From assembly GCF_023715465.1 (NCBI RefSeq), contig NZ_JAMBOE010000005.1, positions 62,001-126,000 on the forward strand: DNA of 64,000 nt. The letters are read 5' to 3'. This document shows positions 27,690-35,851 of the stretch, in pieces; within the stretch, counting starts at the first letter, position 1, and every line of letters starts with the position of its first letter. The notes under the pieces are model-generated. The model had not been told where the DNA came from. It ran no database searches and saw only the letters and a program-made list of their open reading frames with translations. The DNA is from Paenibacillus macerans. Its GTDB lineage: Bacteria > Bacillota > Bacilli > Paenibacillales > Paenibacillaceae. Both the position numbers and the translations under genes were made by a program.

Positions 27690-28592
27690 TCAGGTCTTGA
27701 TCGCCCCTGTTAACACTCCTTTGGCAAAATGCTTCTGCAATAGCGGAAAAAAGCACATAATCGGCACCATCGTGACGAACACGGCCGCCATCTTCATCCC
27801 CATGGAGAAGCCTTGCTTGCCCATCGCGTCCACGCTGGACGCATTGGATACGTTCGTCGTCGACTCGACGATGATGGCGCGCAGCACGTTTTGCAGCGGC
27901 AGCTGCTCCGCCTTGCGGAGGAAGATCATCGCTTCATACCAGCCGTTCCAGATGGCCACGCCGTAAAACAGCGTGATCGTCGCCATAATCGGCGCGGCCA
28001 GCGGCAGCACGATGGAACCGAGGATTCTCCATTCGCCGGCGCCGTCCAGCCGGGCCGATTCCATCAGCGACTCCGGCAGGCTTTGGAAATAGTTCATCAT
28101 CAGGATCATGTTGAAAGCGCTGAACGACCCGGCAAAAATGACCGACCAAAGCGTTCCGGTCAAATGAAGCGATTTCATCACCAGATAAAGCGGAACGATC
28201 CCGCCGTTAAAAATCATGGTAAACAGTACGAGAAAGAAAAAGAACCTTTTGCCCGGGAACTTGCCCCGGCTCAAACCGTAGGCCATCGTGCTGGTCAAAA
28301 ACAAGCTGAGCGGGAGCCCTGCGGCGAGAAGCTTCAAGGTATTCCAGTACCCCGTCAGAATGCTGCCGTCGGCAAACAACGCCTGGTAGGAATCCAGCGT
28401 CGGCTGCTTCGGGAACAGCAGCAGCGGGTTATTCGCATATTCCTTCTGCGTGGCGAACGAAATCATGATGACGTTCCAGAACGGAATGATAATTAACAGG
28501 GCCATCACTATCAGTACCGCCAAAATACAATAATCGAGGAACGTCGCGCTTCCAATCCGGTATGCGGACTTGGCTTTTGCTTTGCTGTCCAT
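27690..28592 (-). CDS. Carbohydrate ABC transporter permease (LplC/YtcP type)
   Basis: A 300-aa permease with six TM segments. TM1 is near residues 16-40, the EAA loop is SLPESLMESARLDGAGEWRI near residue 170, and the C terminus ends in FAKGVLTGAIKT as in LplC/YtcP proteins. It forms the channel with the upstream permease gene (27-bp gap). The ATP-binding subunit is not in the cluster and is probably a shared MsmK-type ATPase encoded elsewhere. Confidence 0.9.
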   Translation of the reverse strand: MDSKAKAKSAYRIGSATFLDYCILAVLIVMALLIIIPFWNVIMISFATQKEYANNPLLLFPKQPTLDSYQALFADGSILTGYWNTLKLLAAGLPLSLFLTSTMAYGLSRGKFPGKRFFFFLVLFTMIFNGGIVPLYLVMKSLHLTGTLWSVIFAGSFSAFNMILMMNYFQSLPESLMESARLDGAGEWRILGSIVLPLAAPIMATITLFYGVAIWNGWYEAMIFLRKAEQLPLQNVLRAIIVESTTNVSNASSVDAMGKQGFSMGMKMAAVFVTMVPIMCFFPLLQKHFAKGVLTGAIKT

Positions 28593-28619
28593 CTTTTCGC
28601 TCTCCTTTCTTAGCGGATC

Positions 28620-29588
28620 TTAGCGGAACAGGCCGTCTCCGCCCATCATTTTGGCCGCTTTGTCCGCGATCAGCAGCAGGATCATGTTCACGAGGGAGCG
28701 GAACAGGCTGACCGCTGTCGAGAACGAGAAATCGGTGGACGATTGGAAGGTGACCCGGTAAATGTACACGTCCAGCACCTCCGATACGTTTTGCGTCGCC
28801 GCGTTCGCCAGGTTGAAAATTTGATCGAAGCCCGAGGACATCAGGCCGCCGACCGAAAGGATGAACATGACCGTCACCGTCGGCAAAATATTCGGCAGCG
28901 TAATTTTGAACATTTGCTGCCAGCGGGACGCCCCGTCGATCTGCGCCGATTCGTACTGATCCTGGTCGATCCCGGAAATGGCGGCCAGATAAATGATCGC
29001 GCCCCAGCCGGTCGACTTCCAGATGTCGGTGAGGATCAGCATCGGCAGAAACATTTTTTCCGAGCCGAGGAAGTTGGTTGCCGGGAGTCCCAGAATCGCA
29101 AAGGTACTGTTTAACAGTCCGTCATAAGACAAAAAATTGATCACGACCCCGGACACGATGATCCAGGATAGAAACTGCGGGAACGTAAACACGGTCTGCA
29201 AAATCTTCTTCGTGCGCCGCATACGAAGTTCGTTGAGCAGCAGCGCCAGCAGGATCGGAAACGGAAACTGGATAAACAGCTTGATAACGTTGATGTACAG
29301 CGTTCTCAACAATGCGTTAATAAACGCTGGATCTCTGAAGACGTATTGGAAATTTTCCAGGCCGGCCCAGGGGCTCCCCCAGATTCCCAGGTTGGCTTTG
29401 TAATCCTTGAACGCTAGCGACAGACCACCCATCGGCATGTAAGCGAACAGGAACAGCCAGACGAGTCCGGGAATCAGCAGCGTATACGTCATCCGGTGCT
29501 TCCGGATTTGCGCAAGCAGGTTCCCGGTTCTCCCGGTTCGGGCGCTCGCCCTTACGCTTTTTTCAGGCCCAACAGCTGCGGGTTTCAA
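28620..29588 (-). CDS. Carbohydrate ABC transporter permease (LplB/YteP type)
   Basis: A 322-aa permease and first gene of the cluster. I choose a TTG start at 29588 because GAGGAG lies 7 nt upstream; the frame is open further but without a binding site. After a 30-residue basic tail come TM1 (YTLLIPGLVWLFLFAYMPM) and five further helices. The EAA-like loop is ISGIDQDQYESAQIDGASRW near residue 190. The C-terminal KAAKMMGGDGLF is typical of LplB proteins. Confidence 0.9.
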   Translation of the reverse strand: MKPAAVGPEKSVRASARTGRTGNLLAQIRKHRMTYTLLIPGLVWLFLFAYMPMGGLSLAFKDYKANLGIWGSPWAGLENFQYVFRDPAFINALLRTLYINVIKLFIQFPFPILLALLLNELRMRRTKKILQTVFTFPQFLSWIIVSGVVINFLSYDGLLNSTFAILGLPATNFLGSEKMFLPMLILTDIWKSTGWGAIIYLAAISGIDQDQYESAQIDGASRWQQMFKITLPNILPTVTVMFILSVGGLMSSGFDQIFNLANAATQNVSEVLDVYIYRVTFQSSTDFSFSTAVSLFRSLVNMILLLIADKAAKMMGGDGLFR

Positions 29589-29984
29589 TCGGCATCTCCT
29601 CACTATTCTTGGGTCGTTTTCCGGTTCGATCACGCAAAAAATTTGCTTCTGGTTTGATCGATCCAGAAATTTGTAAACGCTTTATCGAATCGTTTCGATT
29701 AAATCTTAATGCCGATATCCGCTCCTGTCAACTACCTTTTTGACCTGGCCGAAATCGGACAAAGAAAATTCCTAAGCTGTGATAACCTCTTTAGTTATCA
29801 GGCCATATAAGGATTTGTCCAACTACCGGAAAACGATTTCGGAATCATGTTGACAAGCCTGCAAACTCTGTATTAACCTCAAATTAATCCCTATGAAAAT
29901 ATAAACGTTTCTATTGAATGCAAAAACAAACGATCAAGCGCATAAATGAATGCAAGCAAACGATCAAGCGCAAAGAGAGGGAAA
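29589..29984. promoter_or_regulatory. Divergent regulatory region with LacI-type palindromes
   Basis: Between the sugar operon and the serine hydrolase lie a cre-like sequence TTGTAAACGCTTTAT (29671-29685, one mismatch at the final conserved C), a palindrome ATCGAATCGTTTCGATT (29684-29700) and a second, ATAAACGTTTCTAT (near 29900). The first two overlap, suggesting combined CcpA and LacI control of the leftward operon. Near 29917-29972 a roughly 25-bp sequence ending CAAACGATCAAGCGCA occurs twice as a direct repeat. Confidence 0.5.
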
Positions 29985-30797
29985 ATGATGACTAACCTTT
30001 TGAACGGTTTTCTGGAACGAATCACCAGCCGCCGCCTGAACGTCCTTTCCGTACGTGTGCTTCAACGGGGCCGTTTGCTGGATGCCTGTGACTTGGGCGG
30101 GGATGTGCGACGGCAGCAGCATTCCGTCAGCAAGTCCTTTACCTGTATGGCGGTCGGGCTGGCTATCCGCGAAGGCAAGCTGAGCCTTGATACCCGAATC
30201 AGAGATCTGTTCCCGGAACATGCCAAGGAAGTTCACGGTTCGGCTTATCCCCCAGGGGAACTTGCCCTGCCGCTGGACAGACCTCCCGGCGAAAAGTTCA
30301 CCTACAGCAGCGGGGACACGTTCATCATCTCCGCGATGGTGCAGGCCGCCGTCGGGCAGACGGTGCTGGAGTATTTGACCCCGCGGCTGTTCGAGCCGCT
30401 CGGCATCGATCGGGCCGAGTGGGACACGTCACCGCTGGGCGTAACGTTGGGATGCGCGGGGCTGCGGATCAGCAACGCCGAGCTTGCCCGGTTCGGCCAA
30501 CTGCTGCTGCAAAAAGGCAAATGGCAGGAGCAGCAGCTTGTACCTGCAGAGTGGATCGAGTTCGCTACGCGCAAGCACATCGAAACGGACGGGAGCAGCG
30601 AGGATTGGGGGAAAGGATACGGCTTCCAGTTCTGGATGTGCTCCCACGGAGCTTACCGCGCCGACGGGATGAAGGGGCAATTCTGCGTGATTGTTCCGGA
30701 AAAAGCAGCCGTAATCGCGATCAACAGCGACGAGGACGACATGCAGGGAATTTTGGATGCCGTATGGTCGGATCTTTTGCCGCAGCTTTTCCGTTGA
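29985..30797 (+). CDS. Serine hydrolase of the beta-lactamase class C / PBP4* fold, internally shortened
   Basis: A 270-aa soluble protein. The nucleophile motif SVSK (S-x-x-K) is followed by GLAIREGKLSLDTRI, and the second motif is FTYSSGDTF (Y-S-S where YxN is usual). The family normally has a segment of 30-40 residues with a HLLTMxSG motif between the DLFPEH-type region and this Tyr motif. Here the two are joined by a short EVHGSAYPPGELALPLD linker, so the protein looks internally deleted. No signal peptide. GAGAGGG precedes two consecutive ATG codons. Esterase or amidase activity may be lost. Confidence 0.72.
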   Translation: MMTNLLNGFLERITSRRLNVLSVRVLQRGRLLDACDLGGDVRRQQHSVSKSFTCMAVGLAIREGKLSLDTRIRDLFPEHAKEVHGSAYPPGELALPLDRPPGEKFTYSSGDTFIISAMVQAAVGQTVLEYLTPRLFEPLGIDRAEWDTSPLGVTLGCAGLRISNAELARFGQLLLQKGKWQEQQLVPAEWIEFATRKHIETDGSSEDWGKGYGFQFWMCSHGAYRADGMKGQFCVIVPEKAAVIAINSDEDDMQGILDAVWSDLLPQLFR

Positions 30798-30840
30798 GAA
30801 CTTCCGGTCGAAACTTCCGGTCGAAACCTTCGACGTGGCT

Positions 30841-31025
30841 CTAACGGACACCAGCGACCTTATTTTGATAAAATCAACCGTCTGCAGAACGTAACGGACA
30901 CCAGCGACCTTATTTGGCATTTCCGTGCCCGTTTTCGGCTCTTTTCGCGCAAATAAGAGCGCTAGTGTCCGTTAGAAAATAAAACACCGATATTTCGGGC
31001 AAATAAGGTCGCTCAGGTCCGTTAG
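30841..31025. repeat. Four-unit intergenic repeat, locus B
   Basis: Two forward units (30841-30865, 30891-30915) and two reverse units (30951-30975, 31001-31025) share TAACGGAC, ten variable bases, TTATTT. The unit pitch is exactly 50 bp in both halves and the locus spans 185 bp. The spacer sequences are unrelated to loci A and C, so only the units and their geometry are conserved. Confidence 0.85.
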
Positions 31026-31056
31026 CCGCGGGCTGTCCGTATCTGCGGGCAGTCTG

Positions 31057-31959
31057 TTAGCCGCGGACGGCCGGTCCAGCCGCCACAAGCACATCCGCGA
31101 CCACCGGAAAATGATCGGATGGCAGCTTGCCCTGGCGATGATCGGCAATCACGCCGTAATTCCGCACCCGCACGCCGCGGGTTACGAAAATGAAGTCGAT
31201 CGCACTGTCAAACTCGATGCCGTGCCCTTCCCGGGAAGAGACGCAGGAAGGAAACTGACGCGCGGCCACTTCCGCAATGTCGAATCCTTGGAACGTGAAC
31301 TCCGGCCCAAAATGCTTATAGTCGGCGGTGAGGCTTGCATCGTAAAGCAAAGGCACCGCCTCGCCTCCCTCTTGGCGGGTCAATATCCCGTATGCCCCGG
31401 AAGCGCGCGTAACGTTAAAATCCCCGGTCAACACCGTAGCGCCTTCCCCTGAGATCTCCCGGATACGATTTTTGATCAGATGCGCGCTCTGCTCCACCGC
31501 CACCTTGCCGATGTGATCGAAGTGCGTGTTCAGATGGGTGATCACTTCCCCGGTATCGATATCCCGGAACACACACCATGTCACAATGCGCGGACAAGCC
31601 GCGTCCCAGCCGGGAACGCCGGGCTTCTCCGGCTCTTCGGACAACCAGAACCGGCCGTGCTTCAGCGGCTCAAGCCGTTTTTTCAAGTAGAAAATGCAGC
31701 AGAACTCGCCCTCCTTCTCTCCGTCATCCCGCCCCGAGCCGACCCAGCCGTACTCCGGCAGACGCTCCTGCAAATCTTCCAACTGCCTGTGCAGCACCTC
31801 CTGCATGCCGACCAGATCGGGCCGGTGAAAGCGGATGATCCCGGCAACCATGTCCCGGCGGCCGCTCCATATATTCTCGCCCTCAAGGTCGTAATCGTTT
31901 TTAATGTTGTAAGACATGCAGCGCAGTTCCAATTCCGTACTCCGTTCCTTCCCTCTCAT
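31057..31959 (-). CDS. Endonuclease/exonuclease/phosphatase family protein
   Basis: A 300-aa EEP-fold hydrolase. Motifs in order: MSYNIKND (Asn), LVGMQEVLH (metal-binding Glu), HLNTHFDHIG (His), VLTGDFNVT (Asp/Asn), IDFIFV (Asp) and SDHFPVVADV (catalytic Asp-His). The family includes nucleases, phosphodiesterases and sugar or lipid phosphatases. No signal peptide, so a cytosolic role. The ATG at 31959 has GGGGTG 6 nt upstream and is preferred over an ATG 13 codons earlier with no site. Confidence 0.85.
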   Translation of the reverse strand: MRGKERSTELELRCMSYNIKNDYDLEGENIWSGRRDMVAGIIRFHRPDLVGMQEVLHRQLEDLQERLPEYGWVGSGRDDGEKEGEFCCIFYLKKRLEPLKHGRFWLSEEPEKPGVPGWDAACPRIVTWCVFRDIDTGEVITHLNTHFDHIGKVAVEQSAHLIKNRIREISGEGATVLTGDFNVTRASGAYGILTRQEGGEAVPLLYDASLTADYKHFGPEFTFQGFDIAEVAARQFPSCVSSREGHGIEFDSAIDFIFVTRGVRVRNYGVIADHRQGKLPSDHFPVVADVLVAAGPAVRG

Positions 31960-32350
31960 TCGCGGCACCCCGTTCCATAAAGTGGATTGCACCGTCATTC
32001 TACCATAACTTAACGAAAGTGGGGGATGAATGATCGTTGCCGGAAATAGCGACAATTTATGTCGTTATCTTGAGAATTTCTCCTTCCCATGCAAAATAGC
32101 GGAATTTAATTCCGTTATTCGGGAGATAAGTTCGGAAAAAGCACTCGTTTTCCTCCAGCCTTCTAAAATAGAGGAAAAAAATCCCTCTATTTTAGCCACC
32201 CCCCCTTTTTGGCACAACATAAGACCCTTTTTTACCGCTATTCCCCCAGGACCTCCACAAAAACGCAGGCCGTGTGCTCTCCTCCACGATCAAATGAAAA
32301 AGCACAGCATCGGGTTTTCCCGATTACTGTGCCTCTAAATTAACTGCTGC
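31960..32350. repeat. Intergenic region with three tandem AATAG hairpins and a terminator
   Basis: Three hairpins follow each other: AATAGCGACA/TGTCGTTAT (about 32045-32067), AATAGCGGAATT/AATTCCGTTATT (about 32095-32119) and CTAAAATAGAGG/CCTCTATTTTAG (32163-32195). All begin with the same AAATAG(C/A)G core, so they look like related repeats. A terminator at 32297-32333 ends the region. No gene. Confidence 0.65.
32297..32333 (-). terminator. Terminator of the gerM-rph-rdgB unit
   Basis: On the minus strand GGCACAG and TCGGG stems around TTTT pair with CCCGA and CTGTGCT, and TTTTTC follows, 18 bp past rdgB. Confidence 0.78.
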
Positions 32351-32971
32351 TCACGGGGCCAGCTTCGCCGCCAGGTTGCGCAGCGCCGCGCCGCGGTGAC
32401 TGACGGCCTGCTTCTCCTCCAGGTTCAGCTCCGCAAACGTCTTCTCGTAGGCGGGCAGGTAAAACAGCGGGTCGTACCCGAACCCGCCGCCTCCGGCCGG
32501 CTCGGATGTGATCCAGCCTTCCGCTTCGCCGGAGGCCTCCACAAATCGCCCGGTGGCCGGGTCGTACAGCGCCAGATGGCAAACGAACCGCGCCGGGCTG
32601 AGCAGCGGCTGCTCGGTATCTTCCCCGAGCCGCTCCTTCTCCAGCTCCGCCAGCAGCTTTTCGTTATTGTCCTCGTCGGTGGCGCCTTCACCGGCATAAC
32701 GCGCCGAATAAACGCCCGGCGCTCCGCCCAGCCGTTCGACGCATAATCCCGAATCGTCCGCCAGCACTGGATGTCCCAGGTGATCACCGGCGGTTTTGGC
32801 TTTTTTGCGGGCGTTTTCGGCAAACGTTTCGCCGTCCTCGACGATATCCGGGATGTCCGGATAATCGGCCAGGCTCTGCACCTGCTTGTTCAGGGGCTCC
32901 AAAGCATGGGCGAATTCCCGGACCTTGCCCTGATTCCGCGTGGCCACGACGATAATCGGTCCTTCAATCAT
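32351..32971 (-). CDS. rdgB: XTP/dITP diphosphatase (RdgB/HAM1 family)
   Basis: A 206-aa house-cleaning pyrophosphatase that hydrolyses ITP, dITP and XTP to monophosphates. It has VVATRNQGKVREF (nucleotide loop), EDGETFAENARKKA (metal Glu), PVLADDSGLCVERLGGAPG and FGYDPLFY plus SHRGAAL near the C terminus. Length is normal. The ATG lies just after the rph stop. The order gerM-rph-rdgB (ysnA) is as in Bacillus subtilis. Confidence 0.95.
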   Translation of the reverse strand: MIEGPIIVVATRNQGKVREFAHALEPLNKQVQSLADYPDIPDIVEDGETFAENARKKAKTAGDHLGHPVLADDSGLCVERLGGAPGVYSARYAGEGATDEDNNEKLLAELEKERLGEDTEQPLLSPARFVCHLALYDPATGRFVEASGEAEGWITSEPAGGGGFGYDPLFYLPAYEKTFAELNLEEKQAVSHRGAALRNLAAKLAP

Positions 32972-32974
32972 CGT

Positions 32975-33733
32975 TTACACCGCCGATCCGGACTGTCCGC
33001 TTTGGATGTGCAGGGCGACGGGGCCAAGCGCTTCGCGCTGCTGCTCGATCATCTCCCGGATTCCTTTTTCGGCCAGCGCCAGCATCCGGTCCAGGTCCTC
33101 CCGGGAGAACGGGTTCTCCTCCCCGGTTCCTTGCACTTCGACAAATTGGCCGCGGCCCGTCATTACCACGTTCATGTCAACCATCGCCTTGGAATCCTCG
33201 TCATAATTCAGATCGAGGAGCGTCTCCTGTCCGACGATGCCCACGCTGACGGAAGCGAGATAGTCGGTGATCGGAAACACCGGCAGCGCATGCTTTTGGA
33301 CGATCTTGTGCATCGCCAGCGCCAGCGCCACGAAAGCGCCGGTGATCGACGTCGTCCGCGTGCCGCCATCCGCCTGAATCACGTCGCAATCGATCGTGAC
33401 AGAGCGCTCTCCCAGCGCCTGCAGATCGACAACCGAACGGAGCGAGCGCCCGATCAGGCGCTGAATCTCCATCGTTCGTCCGCTCAGCTTTCCCCTTGCC
33501 GATTCGCGTTGATTCCGGGTTTGGGTCGCCCGGGGGAGCATCGAATATTCGGCCGTCACCCAGCCTTTGCCCTGCCCCTTCATAAACATCGGCACTTTCT
33601 CTTCCACGGTCGCCGTACACATCACTTTCGTGTCGCCAACCTCAATATATACGGAGCCCTCCGCATATTTATTGACGTTTACGGTCAACTTCATCGGGCG
33701 GCGCTCATTCGCTTCGCGTCCATTACTTCTCAT
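32975..33733 (-). CDS. rph: Ribonuclease PH
   Basis: A 252-aa phosphorolytic 3'-5' exoribonuclease that trims tRNA 3' ends. It has [20 protein letters not shown] near the N terminus, [32 protein letters not shown] (the conserved Arg region) and [19 protein letters not shown] (phosphate and metal site). AGGAGG lies upstream of the ATG. Nothing is missing. Confidence 0.96.
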   Translation of the reverse strand: MRSNGREANERRPMKLTVNVNKYAEGSVYIEVGDTKVMCTATVEEKVPMFMKGQGKGWVTAEYSMLPRATQTRNQRESARGKLSGRTMEIQRLIGRSLRSVVDLQALGERSVTIDCDVIQADGGTRTTSITGAFVALALAMHKIVQKHALPVFPITDYLASVSVGIVGQETLLDLNYDEDSKAMVDMNVVMTGRGQFVEVQGTGEENPFSREDLDRMLALAEKGIREMIEQQREALGPVALHIQSGQSGSAV

Positions 33734-33851
33734 TCTAATGGCCTCCTACATTTTCTTGCTGTCCATATGCTTTTCCTATTCTACCAAAGTGTGGTCATAA
33801 AAGCACCTTTCCATTCCCCCGGACATCGGGCTTTCGCATGCTGTTGCCATA

Positions 33852-33878
33852 TAAAAAAACCCTGCGCCGCAGGGTTTC
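33852..33878 (-). terminator. Terminator after gerM
   Basis: On the minus strand AACCCTGC-GGC-GCAGGGTT is followed by seven T residues. It would separate gerM from rph in part, so rph may have its own promoter within 33734-33850. Confidence 0.82.
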
Positions 33879-33916
33879 AGTGTATGTTTTCAGCTCCGAA
33901 ATCATACGGCTGGAGC

Positions 33917-34990
33917 TCAAAGCGGAATGGCATTGATCGTTTCGGGCCGCACAACGGGTTCGCTGTATTTTTGGTTGTCCATGCCGATGACATCTTTTTG
34001 CCCGTTGATCCAAATGCGCACTTTGCTGTTATCGGCGTTTTGCGTCACGGTCAGCACGAGCGACTGCATCATCTGCGCCGGAAGCTTCTCGCCGGCTTCA
34101 AACATGTCGTCCTGCAGCGATACCGTCACGACGCCGTCCTGGGACTTCTCCACGTTTTCCAGCTTGGTATTGTCCGTTACGACTCTTTCCAGGCCATCGC
34201 CCCGCTGCGGACCTTGGAGCAATTCGCCAAGCGCTGCTTTCACCGGATCGTTCCCGGCAGGGACAAACCGCGTCACCGGCACAAAATACTGCACTCCGTC
34301 CGGCGTCGCCGCGGAGAAATACACGACCACCGGGCTCGATTGCGACAAGCTGGAGCCGTCATTCAGCTGCAAATTGATGCCGATGCTGCGGCTGAGCGGA
34401 CGGTCCAGCGGCGTTCCGCCGACCGGCATTTCGTTCAGCTTTTCCCCGTCTACCCAAAGCTGGACCTTCTCGATGTCGGGAGTTCCGGTAAGCGTCCAGG
34501 TCAAAGCTTCGAGGATTTTTCGTTCATCCTTCTTGGCATAATCGGCAAACGCCCCGTTGAATTCGACGACGGCCAGCTTTTCGTCTTGCTTGACGGTCAC
34601 GGCTTTGACCTCGGTGCCCGCCGGAAGCACGCCGGCAAACCCGGCCGGAAGCAGGCTGTCATACGGCCCTTCCTGTACGATCGTTTCCAGCATTCGATTC
34701 AGCTTCAAGGATGCGTCGCCTTCCGGCAAATGCAGCGCCACCGGGGCCAGCAAGCCATGCTCGTTCTCCAAATAAACCGTCGAAAGCGCCTCCTCCGTCA
34801 TGAAGCTTGTCTGTTCCGAGCTTGTCTTTTCTGCGCCGATCGACTCCAGCATTTGCGCCTCCACGTCCGCGGGCGGCGGATCGATTTGGGCGGATGAATT
34901 GATCCCGAACAGACTGCATCCCGACAGCAGCAGCGGAAACGCTAATACGCTGACGGCGGCGGTGTTCCGAAAACGGCGGTTCCTATTCAT
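33917..34990 (-). CDS. gerM: GerM-type sporulation/germination lipoprotein
   Basis: A 357-aa lipoprotein. The lipobox LLLSGC gives Cys25. Two GerMN domains follow, about residues 75-195 (VYLENEHGLLAPVALHLPEG) and 205-345 (VVYFSAATPDGVQYFVPVTR). GerM is needed in B. subtilis to retain the SpoIIIA-SpoIIQ complex between mother cell and forespore, and for germination. Its place directly upstream of rph and rdgB is the conserved Bacillus order. Confidence 0.93.
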   Translation of the reverse strand: MNRNRRFRNTAAVSVLAFPLLLSGCSLFGINSSAQIDPPPADVEAQMLESIGAEKTSSEQTSFMTEEALSTVYLENEHGLLAPVALHLPEGDASLKLNRMLETIVQEGPYDSLLPAGFAGVLPAGTEVKAVTVKQDEKLAVVEFNGAFADYAKKDERKILEALTWTLTGTPDIEKVQLWVDGEKLNEMPVGGTPLDRPLSRSIGINLQLNDGSSLSQSSPVVVYFSAATPDGVQYFVPVTRFVPAGNDPVKAALGELLQGPQRGDGLERVVTDNTKLENVEKSQDGVVTVSLQDDMFEAGEKLPAQMMQSLVLTVTQNADNSKVRIWINGQKDVIGMDNQKYSEPVVRPETINAIPL

Positions 34991-35140
34991 CGTCTTTTTG
35001 GCTCCTCCCTAACATTTTTCTTAGGTTTGTATTACTATATATACGAGCCCTTCTTTGAAAAATAACTATATTTTTCCGGGAAGTGGACAAACTGCTTCAT
35101 ATCTGTGCCAAGAAGATGACCTGATTGCGAGGGATAATGT

Positions 35141-35707
35141 ATGGGGATGGAACAACCGAAACATAAAGCGCCTTATAGTCTGAACAGTAAAAAAGTCGCC
35201 GACGCCACCAAGGTATGGCTGCACAAACGCGGCGTCACAACCGAACAAATCGCGGAATTGGTGCTGTTCCTGCAGCAGAAATATTACCCGAACCTGACGA
35301 TGGAAGAATGCGTACATAACGTGGAGCAGGTGCTGACCAAAAGGGAAGTGCAAAACGCGGTATTGACCGGCATTCAGCTCGATATCCTGGCGGAGCAGGG
35401 GCTGCTTATCCCCGAACTACAGGAGATGATCGCAAACGACGAAAGCTTGTACGGGGTCGATGAAATTTTGGCTTTTTCGATCGTTAACGTCTACGGCAGC
35501 ATCGGCTTTACCAACTATGGTTATGTGGACAAGCTGAAGCCGGGCATTTTGGAAAAGCTGAACGATAAAAGCTTGGGTCCGTGCAACACGTTCCTGGACG
35601 ACATCGTCGGCGCCATCGCCGCTTCGGCCAGCAGCCGGATCGCCCACCGCAAGCAGGCGGAACGGGAGCGGGAGCAAGGCGAGGATACGCTTGATGCCGA
35701 AGGCTGA
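35141..35707 (+). CDS. Phosphatidylglycerophosphatase A-like protein (YutG type)
   Basis: A 188-aa soluble protein. It has an N-terminal helical part with LTMEECVHNVEQVLTKREVQ, then GIQLDILAEQ, DESLYGVDEILAFSIVNVYG and NTFLDDIVGAIAASASSRIAH, which I recognise from B. subtilis YutG, annotated as PgpA-like. Enterobacterial PgpA is a membrane protein, and the soluble Bacillus type is less well established, so the phosphatase role is a family-based call. The ATG has GAGGG about 8 nt upstream. Confidence 0.85.
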   Translation: MGMEQPKHKAPYSLNSKKVADATKVWLHKRGVTTEQIAELVLFLQQKYYPNLTMEECVHNVEQVLTKREVQNAVLTGIQLDILAEQGLLIPELQEMIANDESLYGVDEILAFSIVNVYGSIGFTNYGYVDKLKPGILEKLNDKSLGPCNTFLDDIVGAIAASASSRIAHRKQAEREREQGEDTLDAEG

Positions 35708-35816
35708 TCCGGGATTCGGGATTCGGTTAGGGCTATTTGATAAAAAAGTAACTTTTAACCGGAAATGAACTGCACTTTTGCATTTGGTGGGGGTTACCGT
35801 TTGCTAAAGTTAAGTT

Positions 35817-35843
35817 TAAAAAGCGGCCATGGGCCGCTTTTTG
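35817..35843. terminator. Bidirectional terminator
   Basis: AAAAAGCGGCC-ATG-GGCCGCTTTTT lies between the convergent YutG-like and MBL-fold genes and can serve both. Confidence 0.85.
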
Positions 35844-35851
35844 CATGTTTA

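Noticed and set aside
32771-34897. A 708-codon open frame on the plus strand
   Set aside because: It lies antisense to rdgB, rph and gerM, which have clear motifs and binding sites. High G+C and codon bias leave long antisense frames open.
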